In this document: piece after piece, positions 18,564 to 26,697 of the stretch | Position numbering within the stretch: position 1 is the first letter of the stretch | How the letters are laid out: the number at the start of each line of letters is the position of its first letter | NCBI GenBank assembly: GCA_036504875.1 | Contig: DASXUK010000040.1 | Span: 29,368-93,367 of the forward strand | Direction: 5' to 3' | Origin: JACPFJ01 sp036504875 | GTDB lineage: Bacteria > Desulfobacterota > Desulfuromonadia > Geobacterales > Pseudopelobacteraceae | Length of the DNA stretch: 64,000 nt | The notes under the pieces: model-generated | Databases searched by the model: none | What the model saw: only the letters and a program-made list of their open reading frames with translations | What the model was told of the DNA's origin: nothing | Translations under genes and position numbers: made by a program

Positions 18564-19112
18564 ATGCAGGTAATGACAACGTTCAGACACATGGAGCAAA
18601 GTGACGCCCTTAAGACATACGCTGAGGAAAAACTTGAGAGGGTGGCTAAATATATTGATGAGCCGGTCAGCGCCCAAGTCTATTTTACAGTTGAAAAAAA
18701 GATCCGTCACATTGTCGAGATAGTCATAAACGCCAAAGGCGTCAATACCAAGGCTTCCGAGTCGACCAACGACATGTATGCTGCTGTGGATGCGGTAATA
18801 GACAAGATCGAGCGTCAGCTCAAGCGTTACAAGGAGAAAATCAAGGCCCATAAGCCTAATGGCGAGGAACGCGGACGCCAGATTTCCACCAAGATCTTTC
18901 AGGCTGAAAGCCTTGAAACTGATGTCGAGCCGGTGATCATCAGGACCAAAACAGAAACAATTAAACCGATGTCTGTTGATGAAGCTGTCATGCAGATGGA
19001 TCTGCTCCATAAGGATTTCATTGTTTTTACTGATTCTGTCAGCAGCGAAATCAATGTTCTTTATCGCAGAAAAGACGGCAACTACGGGCTGATCGAGCCA
19101 CAACGCAGTTAA
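18564..19112 (+). CDS. hpf: Long-form ribosome hibernation promoting factor
   Basis: 182 residues from the ATG that follows GAGGAGGAAG. The N-terminal S30AE/HPF domain (~1-100; TFRHMEQSDALKTYAEEKL, KRYKEKIKAHK) binds the 30S decoding region. The C-terminal ~55-residue extension (KPMSVDEAVMQMDLLHKDF to YRRKDGNYGLIEP) is the dimerisation domain of long HPF, which pairs ribosomes directly into 100S particles. The rpoN-hpf-hprK order is typical. It lies 40 bases after rpoN. Confidence 0.95.
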   Translation: MQVMTTFRHMEQSDALKTYAEEKLERVAKYIDEPVSAQVYFTVEKKIRHIVEIVINAKGVNTKASESTNDMYAAVDAVIDKIERQLKRYKEKIKAHKPNGEERGRQISTKIFQAESLETDVEPVIIRTKTETIKPMSVDEAVMQMDLLHKDFIVFTDSVSSEINVLYRRKDGNYGLIEPQRS

Positions 19113-19131
19113 TTCAGCTAGGGCGGGATTT

Positions 19132-20091
19132 GTGGAAGGAATCAGTCTTTCTATACGGGATCTTTTGGATGATATGGAGTATGGCCTTGGTTTTGCCTTG
19201 CTAGCTGGCGGAGGCGGACTGGGCAATACGGTCTTCAGCGCACGCATTCAAAAACCAGGTTTGGCCCTGGCCGGATATACCGAGCACCTGCATCCCGACC
19301 GGATTCAGGTGCTCGGCAACACCGAGATATCTTACCTCAGCCAAATTGATGACCGCTTGGCATTGGAAAGCATCCGGACCCTTTGTACCTTTCCCATCTC
19401 TTGCTTTATCATCACAAAAAATCTTGTTCCGCCGCAATTTTTTCTGGATGTGGCGGAAACTGCAAATATTCCTGTTCTTAGTACCCACCATCAGTCATCC
19501 ACCTTTATATCGCTGATTACCAAATTTCTTGAGGAACGACTGCTTCCGATTACTCATCTACACGGCGTTCTGATGGATGTCCTGGGAGTTGGAATCCTGA
19601 TCACCGGCAAGAGCGGCATTGGCAAGAGTGAATGCGCCCTGGATCTCGTCATCCGTGGACATCGGCTGGTGGCTGATGACATGATTTTTATAAAAAAGAA
19701 GATGCCAGCGGCGCTGGTTGGGCAATCCGAAGAAGCCATTCAGCACCTGATGGAGATCCGTGGCTTGGGGATCATCAATATCAAAGACCTGTACGGGGTA
19801 TCTTCGATCCGGGAAAAAAAGATTATCGATATGACGCTTGAGCTGGTTGAATGGGATCCTGAGCAGGAGTATGATCGCCTGGGGGTGGATGATCGCAGGA
19901 CCTCCATACTGGGGGTTGATATCCCCCACATTATTATTCCGGTTCGTCCTGGGCGTAACCTTGGTTCGATTATCGAGGTGGCTGCCCGTAACTTCCTCCT
20001 GAAAGGCATGGGCTACCATTCAGCCCGTGATTTCCAGGAACGACTGCTCTCTCGCATGGAGCCTCGTCCCCTGGGAAATGAGGTGGAATAG
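19132..20091 (+). CDS. hprK: HPr kinase/phosphorylase
   Basis: 319 residues, GTG start (GGGCGGG upstream). The N-terminal domain is ~1-130. The C-terminal kinase has Walker A GKSGIGKSECAL, the catalytic loop RGHRLVADD, and the HprK signature EIRGLGIINIKDL followed by VDIPHIIIPVRPGRNLGSII. It phosphorylates and dephosphorylates a Ser of HPr (encoded at 22344). Outside Firmicutes it is usually part of a regulatory PTS rather than catabolite repression. rapZ follows after 3 bases. Confidence 0.96.
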   Translation: MEGISLSIRDLLDDMEYGLGFALLAGGGGLGNTVFSARIQKPGLALAGYTEHLHPDRIQVLGNTEISYLSQIDDRLALESIRTLCTFPISCFIITKNLVPPQFFLDVAETANIPVLSTHHQSSTFISLITKFLEERLLPITHLHGVLMDVLGVGILITGKSGIGKSECALDLVIRGHRLVADDMIFIKKKMPAALVGQSEEAIQHLMEIRGLGIINIKDLYGVSSIREKKIIDMTLELVEWDPEQEYDRLGVDDRRTSILGVDIPHIIIPVRPGRNLGSIIEVAARNFLLKGMGYHSARDFQERLLSRMEPRPLGNEVE

Positions 20092-20094
20092 GGC

Positions 20095-20958
20095 ATGCGT
20101 ATAATTGTTATCACTGGTATGTCCGGTTCAGGTAAATCTACTGCGGTCAGGGCTCTGGAGGATGAGGGTTTTTATTGCATTGATAATCTGCCGGTGCGGT
20201 TGTTCAAGCGTTTTGTCGACCTGATCCATAAATCTGGTGAGGCATTCAAAGGGATAGTGCTGGTGGCTGATATCCGGGGGCGCGAGTTTTTTAAAGGCTA
20301 TGAGAGCGCTTTTCAGAAAATCCGCGCGGCCGGTCATAGTATCGAGATCTTTTTTTTTGATGCATCCGATGAAACCCTGGTGCGACGCTTTTCCGAAACC
20401 CGCCGTCGTCATCCGGTCGATGGTAATTTTACAGTACCTGAAGGTATCAAGATCGAGCGGGAGCGCCTGGCCGGATTGCGTCAGATGTCGACCCGGATCA
20501 TTGATAGCTCGGAGTGTAATGTCCACCAGCTAAAGGGTAATATTCTGCGCATCGTCAGGGGCGAGGAGGGCAACAGCCCGTTTACTGTGGAGGTGCAATC
20601 ATTCGGTTTCCGCTACGGTATTCCTATGGAATCCAGCGTGGTCATGGATGTGCGCTTTCTTCCCAATCCACATTTTATACCTGAACTCAAGCCTTTTTCA
20701 GGGCTGGATCAAAAAGTATGCGCCTACATCATGGGACGTCCGGAAACGACAACTTTTCTGGATAGCTTTTTCTCGTTAGTTGACATGCTTCTGCCTGCTT
20801 ACCAGAAAGAAGGCAAATCATACCTGACGATTTCCATCGGCTGCACCGGGGGGAGGCATCGTTCGGTCGCCCTGGCTGAGGCAACTGCCAAACATCTGCA
20901 AGCGCTGACATCAACAGTAAGAATAACACATCGTGATATTGAAAAGGGACAGCAATGA
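20095..20958 (+). CDS. rapZ: RNase adapter protein RapZ (YvcJ family)
   Basis: 287 residues. P-loop near the N terminus (ITGMSGSGKSTAVRALED), Walker B-like VLVADIRGREF, and the C-terminal RapZ domain with SFGFRYGIPMESSVVMDVRFLPNPH and GCTGGRHRSVALAE. In E. coli the protein targets small RNAs and tunes GlmS, hence amino-sugar supply for the envelope; in other bacteria it is a nucleotide-binding regulator. It sits between hprK and a PTS EIIA gene whose start overlaps its stop by 4 bases. Confidence 0.96.
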   Translation: MRIIVITGMSGSGKSTAVRALEDEGFYCIDNLPVRLFKRFVDLIHKSGEAFKGIVLVADIRGREFFKGYESAFQKIRAAGHSIEIFFFDASDETLVRRFSETRRRHPVDGNFTVPEGIKIERERLAGLRQMSTRIIDSSECNVHQLKGNILRIVRGEEGNSPFTVEVQSFGFRYGIPMESSVVMDVRFLPNPHFIPELKPFSGLDQKVCAYIMGRPETTTFLDSFFSLVDMLLPAYQKEGKSYLTISIGCTGGRHRSVALAEATAKHLQALTSTVRITHRDIEKGQQ

Positions 20959-21347
20959 CAGGACTGGTTCTTGTAACACATGCAGGTTTGGCTGGCGCGC
21001 TTTTGCGATCGGCCGAAATGATTGTCGGGGATATCGAATCCTGTGAGCAGGTAGAAGTGGCATCGGGTGAACGGGCTGACGAGATCATGGCTCGCGTGGT
21101 TGCAGCTGTTGAAAAAGTGAGTGCGTCAGGTGCGATTATAATGACTGATCTTTTCGGGGGCACCCCTTCCAATATGGCCATGTCTTTTTTAAAAGATGGC
21201 CAAGTCGAGGTTCTGACTGGAGTAAACCTGCCGATGATGATTGAATTTTGCTCAAAACGCGATCAAATGGGGGTCACAGAGCTTGCTTCCCAACTAGGTA
21301 AAGCTGGCCGCGAGGGGATTATTATTGCTGGTGAATTCCTCAGATAA
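20955..21347 (+). CDS. PTS EIIA component, mannose family
   Basis: 130 residues, a stand-alone EIIA-Man domain. The phosphorylated His is His9 in LVLVTHAGLAGALL. The conserved ITDLFGGTPSNMAMSFL (here MTDLFGGTPSNM) region surrounds the active site. There is no EIIB, EIIC or EIID nearby, so it more likely acts as a phosphorylation-dependent regulator than in sugar uptake. The start overlaps rapZ (ATGA). Confidence 0.94.
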   Translation: MTGLVLVTHAGLAGALLRSAEMIVGDIESCEQVEVASGERADEIMARVVAAVEKVSASGAIIMTDLFGGTPSNMAMSFLKDGQVEVLTGVNLPMMIEFCSKRDQMGVTELASQLGKAGREGIIIAGEFLR

Positions 21348-21373
21348 CAGCTGAGCGACAAGTTCAACCGGCT

Positions 21374-21411
21374 GGGCGAGGCGAGGATTTTCCTGCTTCG
21401 CCCTCTTTATT
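21374..21411 (+). terminator. Weak hairpin with T-rich tail after EIIA gene
   Basis: GGGCGAGGCGAGG pairs with CCTGCTTCGCCC (12 pairs, one bulge, one G-U) and is followed by TCTTTATTT. It may end or attenuate transcription before the deacetylase gene. Confidence 0.4.
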
Positions 21412-21431
21412 TGGAGTGAGGGGATAACTGA

Positions 21432-22226
21432 GTGGGACTGAATAAATTTGTTGTAGCTTTTTGCTTATGTACCGGATGGCAGGCAATTGCCTCCGAGCTG
21501 GTCGTAGAGCCATACGAGGGTTTGCAGGAAAGAATATCCAGTGAATTTGCTCGGCGGGTTCCACATGTATGGGGGGAAAGTGTCCCTGGAGTAAACAACA
21601 GGTTAAAAACTAAAGATAAGGTTCTGGCATTAACACTGGATGCCTGCGGCAGTTCCAGTGGCAAAGGTTTCGATGCCGTATTAATTAATCATCTGGAAAA
21701 AGAACATATTCCAGCCACTCTATTCGTAAATGCCCGCTGGATCGACGCCAATCCTGTTTTGTTTAAAAGGCTGGCCACCAATCCACTCTTTGAAATTGCT
21801 AATCATGGTCTGCTTCACCGTCCAGCCTCGGTTTCCGGGCGCAGTGCCTATGGCATTGAAGGGACCAGAGATGTAAAGCAACTGGTAGATGAGATCGAGA
21901 AGAATGCTCGCAAGATCTCCGAAATCACCGGCTCCAGGCCGCGTTACTATCGTTCAGGAACAGCCTTTTACGATGAGGTGGCAGTGGAAGTGTCGCAACG
22001 TTTGGGGCATAAAGTGGTTGGCTTTTCCATTTTAGGAGATGCGGGAGCCACTTATAACAAAGATCAGGTTAAGGCAGCTCTGCTCAAGGCGGTGCCAGGG
22101 GATATAGCCATTCTTCATATGAACCATCCCCAGGGAGGGACAGCAGCTGGTGTGATGGCAGCGGTTCCCGAACTTAAGCGGAGAGGTTTCAGTTTTGTTA
22201 AAGTATCGGCATATGAACTGCAATAG
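21432..22226 (+). CDS. Secreted polysaccharide deacetylase
   Basis: 264 residues, GTG start with GGAGTGAGGGG upstream. N-terminal signal-like segment (~4-21). NodB-type carbohydrate esterase 4 domain (~60-260): the metal Asp region is altered to LTLDACGSSS instead of TFDD, with His ligands in ANHGLLHRPAS, then RYYRSGTAFYDE and a late ILHMNHPQGGT His. It likely acts on peptidoglycan or an exopolysaccharide in the periplasm. It is placed inside a PTS gene block, which is unusual but keeps the same strand and tight spacing. The exact substrate is unknown. Confidence 0.85.
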   Translation: MGLNKFVVAFCLCTGWQAIASELVVEPYEGLQERISSEFARRVPHVWGESVPGVNNRLKTKDKVLALTLDACGSSSGKGFDAVLINHLEKEHIPATLFVNARWIDANPVLFKRLATNPLFEIANHGLLHRPASVSGRSAYGIEGTRDVKQLVDEIEKNARKISEITGSRPRYYRSGTAFYDEVAVEVSQRLGHKVVGFSILGDAGATYNKDQVKAALLKAVPGDIAILHMNHPQGGTAAGVMAAVPELKRRGFSFVKVSAYELQ

Positions 22227-22343
22227 TGTTTGTGTGAGTTGGTATCGAAGATTCGCTGCCATTGACTGGTTGCTTAGGATCATGCTATCAAAATAAATGA
22301 GGTTATGATTGCACTTACTTTATAACCAAGGAATTAGGAGTCT

Positions 22344-22610
22344 ATGCTCAACAAGGAATTTTTAATTGTTAACAAGCTTGGACTGCATGCCAGAGCATCG
22401 GCTTTATTCGTTAAAACCGCCAGCCGCTTTACCTCTGAAATTAAATTAGCCAAGGAAGGTGTTGAGGTAAATGGCAAGAGCATCATGGGAATTATGATGT
22501 TGGCCGCCTCCAAGGGGACCACGGTACGTCTTTCAATAAACGGGTCGGATGAGATCGAGGCTATGCAGACAATCGGAGACCTGGTCAATAATGGTTTTGG
22601 TGAAGAATAA
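22344..22610 (+). CDS. ptsH: Phosphocarrier protein HPr
   Basis: 88 residues. The EI-phosphorylated His is in NKLGLHARASALF and the HprK-type regulatory Ser is in VNGKSIMGIMML, so both phosphorylation sites are present. AAGGAATTAGGAG lies upstream. It passes phosphate from EI to EIIA-Man. Together with HprK it forms a regulatory phosphorelay. Its 3' end overlaps the ptsI start. Confidence 0.97.
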   Translation: MLNKEFLIVNKLGLHARASALFVKTASRFTSEIKLAKEGVEVNGKSIMGIMMLAASKGTTVRLSINGSDEIEAMQTIGDLVNNGFGEE

Positions 22611-24354
22611 CATATGTAGTTTCAGTGGGATAGCAGCCTCGCCCGGCATTGCCATGGGAAAATTAAAGGTTGTTGACCGCCGGCATCTTCACGTTGAAGA
22701 ATACCCTGTTAATCCCAGCGGCGTTATTGCTGAAATCGAACGGCTGAAGGAGGCCATCAAATTAACCCGGGTTGAACTGGAGGCGATAAAAGGCTTGCTT
22801 CAGGAAACTACCGGCGATGAGCATCTTTTTTTTATCGATACCCACTTGTTGATCCTGTCGGATGAGCGGCTCTTGGGCGAATCATCTGCAATTATTGAAA
22901 ATTCCTTGATCAATGCCGAGGCGGCTTTACAACGCACGCTCCACCGCTACCGCGAGATCTTTGCTGGTATCGACGATGCTTATTTGCGAGAAAGAATAAG
23001 CGATGTGGAAACCGTGATCGAGAAGATACTCCGGAACATGACTGGTAATAACCACGCCCCGATTACTCATGATGGCGGTCAGACTATAATCGCTGCCTAT
23101 GACATAACTCCTACCGATCTCCTCCAGATGGATTTCAGCTGCATCATCGGCGTCATAACCGAAGCGGGTGGTCGAACCTCTCATACATCCATCCTGGCCA
23201 GGGCTTTCGAGCTTCCGGCCGTTGTTGGCGCCGAAGGAGTTGCTGATCAAACCTTGGACGGTCTACCGGTCATCCTGGATGGCATTAGCGGCTGCCTTTT
23301 GATCAATCCGGATCCGGAAACATTTGTGGACTATCTGGAACGCAAGCGGCATTACGAGTACCTGGAATCTGAACTGCTAAAGATCGCGGTGCTACCCAGC
23401 GAAACCCTGGATGAGCACCATGTGCTTTTGCAGGGCAATGTGGAGATACCCGAAGAAGGGGCCTCGGTGCTGAGGCATGGCGGCGAAGGTGTCGGCCTCT
23501 ACCGCACCGAGATGCTTTTCATGAACCGGCCTGAGATGCCGGATGAAGAGGAACAGGTCAGAGTATATTCAGCGATGCAGGCTGCCGTTGCCCCTTATCC
23601 GCTTACAATCAGAACCCTTGATGCCGGTGGTGACAAGCTTCTGGACGGCATGGCCCACGTCGCGGAGCAGAACCCGGCCCTAGGAATGCGGGCCATCCGA
23701 CTGGCTCTGAGCATGCCGGATGAATTTAAAAAACAGTTACGGGCGATCCTCAGGATCAGCACAGCTGGCAAGGTCCGGATCATGTTCCCGATGATCTCTG
23801 GACTGGAAGAATTACGCCGGGGGCGGGCGCTTTTGGAGGTTTCGAAAAAAGAATTGGCTGCAGAGGGTATAGCCTTTGATCTTGATATCGAGGTCGGGAT
23901 TATGATCGAGATTCCCTCGGCAGTTGTCATGGCTGATCTGCTGGCTAAGGAAGCGGATTTTTTCAGCGTCGGCACCAATGACCTGATTCAGTATTCTTTA
24001 GCCATCGATCGTTCCAATATGCATTTGGCCGATATGTACCAACCGCTTCATCCGGCGGTTCTAAGATCGCTGAAACGTGTAGTGGAAGCAGCCCACGAGG
24101 CCGGTATCAACGCCTGTATCTGTGGTGAGATGGCAGGCGATCCTCTTTATCTGCCTGTTTTGCTGGGGCTCGGTTTTGATGAGCTCTCCATGAGTGCCAC
24201 GTCCATCCCGCGGGTCAAGAAAATCCTGCGGCGCTGCACCCGTAAACAGGCCCTCGAGATTACCCGGGAGTGTTTTGCCTTCTCGACAGCGGCCGAAGTT
24301 GAGCTACATCTCAAAAGCGCTGTTACTTTACATTTCGCCGAGAGTTTTGATTAA
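22591..24354 (+). CDS. ptsI: PTS Enzyme I (phosphoenolpyruvate-protein phosphotransferase)
   Basis: 587 residues from the ATG at 22591, which overlaps ptsH by 20 bases. A GTG at 22600 is the other option; upstream in-frame codons read inside ptsH. N-terminal domain with the phospho-His in GGRTSHTSILARA. C-terminal PEP-binding TIM barrel with GVGLYRTEMLFM, GTNDLIQYSLAIDR and ICGEMAGDP. It starts the PTS chain by taking phosphate from PEP. A second Enzyme I of the nitrogen type (ptsP) lies at 49.9 kb. Confidence 0.96.
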   Translation: MVLVKNNICSFSGIAASPGIAMGKLKVVDRRHLHVEEYPVNPSGVIAEIERLKEAIKLTRVELEAIKGLLQETTGDEHLFFIDTHLLILSDERLLGESSAIIENSLINAEAALQRTLHRYREIFAGIDDAYLRERISDVETVIEKILRNMTGNNHAPITHDGGQTIIAAYDITPTDLLQMDFSCIIGVITEAGGRTSHTSILARAFELPAVVGAEGVADQTLDGLPVILDGISGCLLINPDPETFVDYLERKRHYEYLESELLKIAVLPSETLDEHHVLLQGNVEIPEEGASVLRHGGEGVGLYRTEMLFMNRPEMPDEEEQVRVYSAMQAAVAPYPLTIRTLDAGGDKLLDGMAHVAEQNPALGMRAIRLALSMPDEFKKQLRAILRISTAGKVRIMFPMISGLEELRRGRALLEVSKKELAAEGIAFDLDIEVGIMIEIPSAVVMADLLAKEADFFSVGTNDLIQYSLAIDRSNMHLADMYQPLHPAVLRSLKRVVEAAHEAGINACICGEMAGDPLYLPVLLGLGFDELSMSATSIPRVKKILRRCTRKQALEITRECFAFSTAAEVELHLKSAVTLHFAESFD

Positions 24355-24381
24355 AAATCTGAGGCATTTTAGCGGGGTCCC

Positions 24382-25170
24382 ATGATTCTTGATCTGTATT
24401 TTTCCATTATTGCATTCATCTTTGGCGCGGTGGTTGGCTCGTTCCTGAATGTCTGTATCTTCCGCATGCCAAACAATGAATCAGTAGTATCACCCCCTTC
24501 GCACTGCCCCAGCTGTGATTACCGCATCCGTTGGTACGACAATATCCCACTGGTGAGCTATCTGCTTTTAAAGGGCCGTTGCCGAGGATGCCGCACTCAT
24601 ATCTCATTACAGTATCCTTTGGTAGAGTTTATAAACGGTCTGCTGACCCTGCTGCTCTTTCTGCGTTATGGCCCCTCGCTCATCTTCCTGGTGCTGTTTA
24701 TGTTCTGCTCGGCCCTGGTTGTGATCACCTTTATCGATCTAGAGCACCAGATCATCCCTGACGAGGTCTCTCTTAGCGGAATAATCATCGGTTTCATTCT
24801 ATCCTTTTTTCTGCCTGGGTTGGGCTGGTTGAATTCCCTGATCGGTATTGTCCTGGGTGGCGGCAGCCTCCTGTTGGTCGCGTGCAGCTATCAGTGGCTG
24901 ACCGGAAAAGAGGGTATGGGGGGCGGGGATATCAAACTCCTGGCCATGATGGGTGCCTTTCTGGGCTGGAAGTCAGTTCCCTTCATCATCTTTGCTAGTT
25001 CCCTGGTCGGTTCACTGGTCGGCATAACCATTATGCTGGTTCAGAAAAAGGACTCCAAACTGGCAATACCTTTTGGACCTTATCTGGCCTTCGGAGCGGT
25101 GCTGTATATCTTTTACGGCCGCCAACTCATCCAGTGGTATCTCACAATCGGCAGTACCATAAGTGGTTAA
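24382..25170 (+). CDS. pilD: Type IV prepilin peptidase/N-methyltransferase
   Basis: 262 residues, polytopic membrane protein. The N-terminal cytoplasmic domain has the paired zinc-binding CPSC and CRGC motifs (residues ~34-37 and ~57-60). The aspartyl protease motifs are IDLEHQIIPDE and GMGGGDIKLL, which carry the two catalytic Asp residues. It cleaves prepilin leaders before the conserved Phe and methylates the new N terminus. The minor pilins encoded 11-13 kb downstream are natural substrates. A histidine kinase gene follows after 3 bases. Confidence 0.96.
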   Translation: MILDLYFSIIAFIFGAVVGSFLNVCIFRMPNNESVVSPPSHCPSCDYRIRWYDNIPLVSYLLLKGRCRGCRTHISLQYPLVEFINGLLTLLLFLRYGPSLIFLVLFMFCSALVVITFIDLEHQIIPDEVSLSGIIIGFILSFFLPGLGWLNSLIGIVLGGGSLLLVACSYQWLTGKEGMGGGDIKLLAMMGAFLGWKSVPFIIFASSLVGSLVGITIMLVQKKDSKLAIPFGPYLAFGAVLYIFYGRQLIQWYLTIGSTISG

Positions 25171-25173
25171 TCC

Positions 25174-26697
25174 ATGCACCCCGTCCGGTTCAATTTAACC
25201 GTAACCATACTGGCTTTCCTGAGTTGTCTGCTGCTCTTGGCCTGGCTGCTCTTCAGTCTAACTGCCTTTCGTACTGCTGAGAATGATCTCTACAGCCAAA
25301 AAGGGGATCATGCTCGCATGCTCCTGGCGACCTTTATCAGCCAACTTCCGGAAGTGATCCCGACTTATCCGGCAGGTATGATACCATCCAATTCACCGGC
25401 AGCTATCTATGCCCAGAAATTGGCTGAAGAAGAATCCTTTATCCGGCTGACATTGCTTGATTCCGCTGGCAAATTGATTTACACCGTGGGCCGCGAAAAC
25501 AGCGATGTTTATCGACCCTTTGTCGGCCTGCCCGAGCCTGCCTCGGGTAGTTTTGTTCTGCCGGGAGGCTCAGGGATGGTCTGCATAAGCCAGGTAAACC
25601 GCGGTAATGCCACGGTTGCCAAGGCCGGTCTGGTCCTCTCGCTAGAAGCTGAAAAAGCACGTCTGAAGCGATCGCGACAGCTGCTGCTTACTTATTTTGC
25701 GGTTGATTTTATTCTCCTGCTGGGGATCGGGGCCTATATACTCTCGCGGATCGTTGTCCGGCCGGTTAACCGTCTTTTAGCAGCTACAGAAAAGATTATA
25801 GGTGGCCATTATGGTCAACGGGTGCGAATAACCGGCAGTCTTGAACTGGCCAGACTGGCTGAATCTTTCAATGAAATGTCGGAAACACTTTTAAGCAAGG
25901 ACCAGCAGGTAAATGCTCATGTCGCTGCTCTAGAAAAGGCCAATACAGAATTAAGCTTGGCACGGGAGGAGGCGCTTCGTTCCGAAAAGATGGCTTCCAT
26001 TGGATTACTGGCAGCCGGCATGGCCCACGAGATCGGGACGCCGCTGGCCTCAATCATGGGCTATGCCGAACTTATGTCAGGTGAACCGGTCGACCTGTTG
26101 GCCAGCCAGGACTATACCAAACGTATCATTGATGACTGCAACCGTATCGATCGGATTGTTCAAGGACTGTTGGATTACTCCCGACCACGTCGGCAATGTG
26201 CGGAAGCGACTGATGTCGCCCGGTTGGTTGAGAGGTCGGTTGAACTTCTGACCCAGCAGGGGGCTTTCAAGCAAATTCTGCTAAGAAGCTGGTTTGAAGA
26301 AGGGTTGCCTATGGTTCAGACAGACCCTCACCAATTGCAACAGGTCTTGATCAACCTGATGCTGAACAGCCGGGATGCTATGCCCAAAGGCGGCAAGCTT
26401 GCTATCAGAGGGATCCTTGAAAAAAATCAGATTCTGCCATGCAACTCAGGATGTGTAAGGATCGAGGTCCTGGATGATGGCTGCGGTATACCTGCGGATC
26501 AACTGAAGATGATCTTCGAGCCTTTTTTCACCACCAAGGAGCCCGGCAAGGGGACCGGTTTGGGGTTGGCAATATCGGCCCGCATCATTGAGAGCTTTGG
26601 TGGCAGGATCAGCGTCAAGAGCAAACCTGGAAAAGGAAGTTGCTTTATGCTTCGGTTGCCGATTGCCGCCGTGGAAGGAAATAGTAATGGCGCATAA
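25174..26697 (+). CDS. Membrane sensor histidine kinase
   Basis: 507 residues. Two transmembrane helices (~8-30 and ~168-190) flank a ~135-residue periplasmic sensor region. HAMP domain ~190-245, a short coiled coil, then HisKA with the phospho-His at residue 285 (MAHEIGTPLASIMGY), and HATPase_c with N box LINLMLNSRDAMP, G1 DDGCGIPADQL and G2 GKGTGLGLA. Its stop overlaps the start of the sigma-54 regulator gene by 11 bases, so they are a cognate pair. The position between pilD and the PilY1 operon suggests control of pilus/adhesin expression. Confidence 0.95.
   Translation: MHPVRFNLTVTILAFLSCLLLLAWLLFSLTAFRTAENDLYSQKGDHARMLLATFISQLPEVIPTYPAGMIPSNSPAAIYAQKLAEEESFIRLTLLDSAGKLIYTVGRENSDVYRPFVGLPEPASGSFVLPGGSGMVCISQVNRGNATVAKAGLVLSLEAEKARLKRSRQLLLTYFAVDFILLLGIGAYILSRIVVRPVNRLLAATEKIIGGHYGQRVRITGSLELARLAESFNEMSETLLSKDQQVNAHVAALEKANTELSLAREEALRSEKMASIGLLAAGMAHEIGTPLASIMGYAELMSGEPVDLLASQDYTKRIIDDCNRIDRIVQGLLDYSRPRRQCAEATDVARLVERSVELLTQQGAFKQILLRSWFEEGLPMVQTDPHQLQQVLINLMLNSRDAMPKGGKLAIRGILEKNQILPCNSGCVRIEVLDDGCGIPADQLKMIFEPFFTTKEPGKGTGLGLAISARIIESFGGRISVKSKPGKGSCFMLRLPIAAVEGNSNGA

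Noticed and set aside
18465..19247. 260-codon minus-strand open frame opposite hpf
   Set aside because: Shadow of the well-supported hpf and hprK genes; no ribosome site or protein family.
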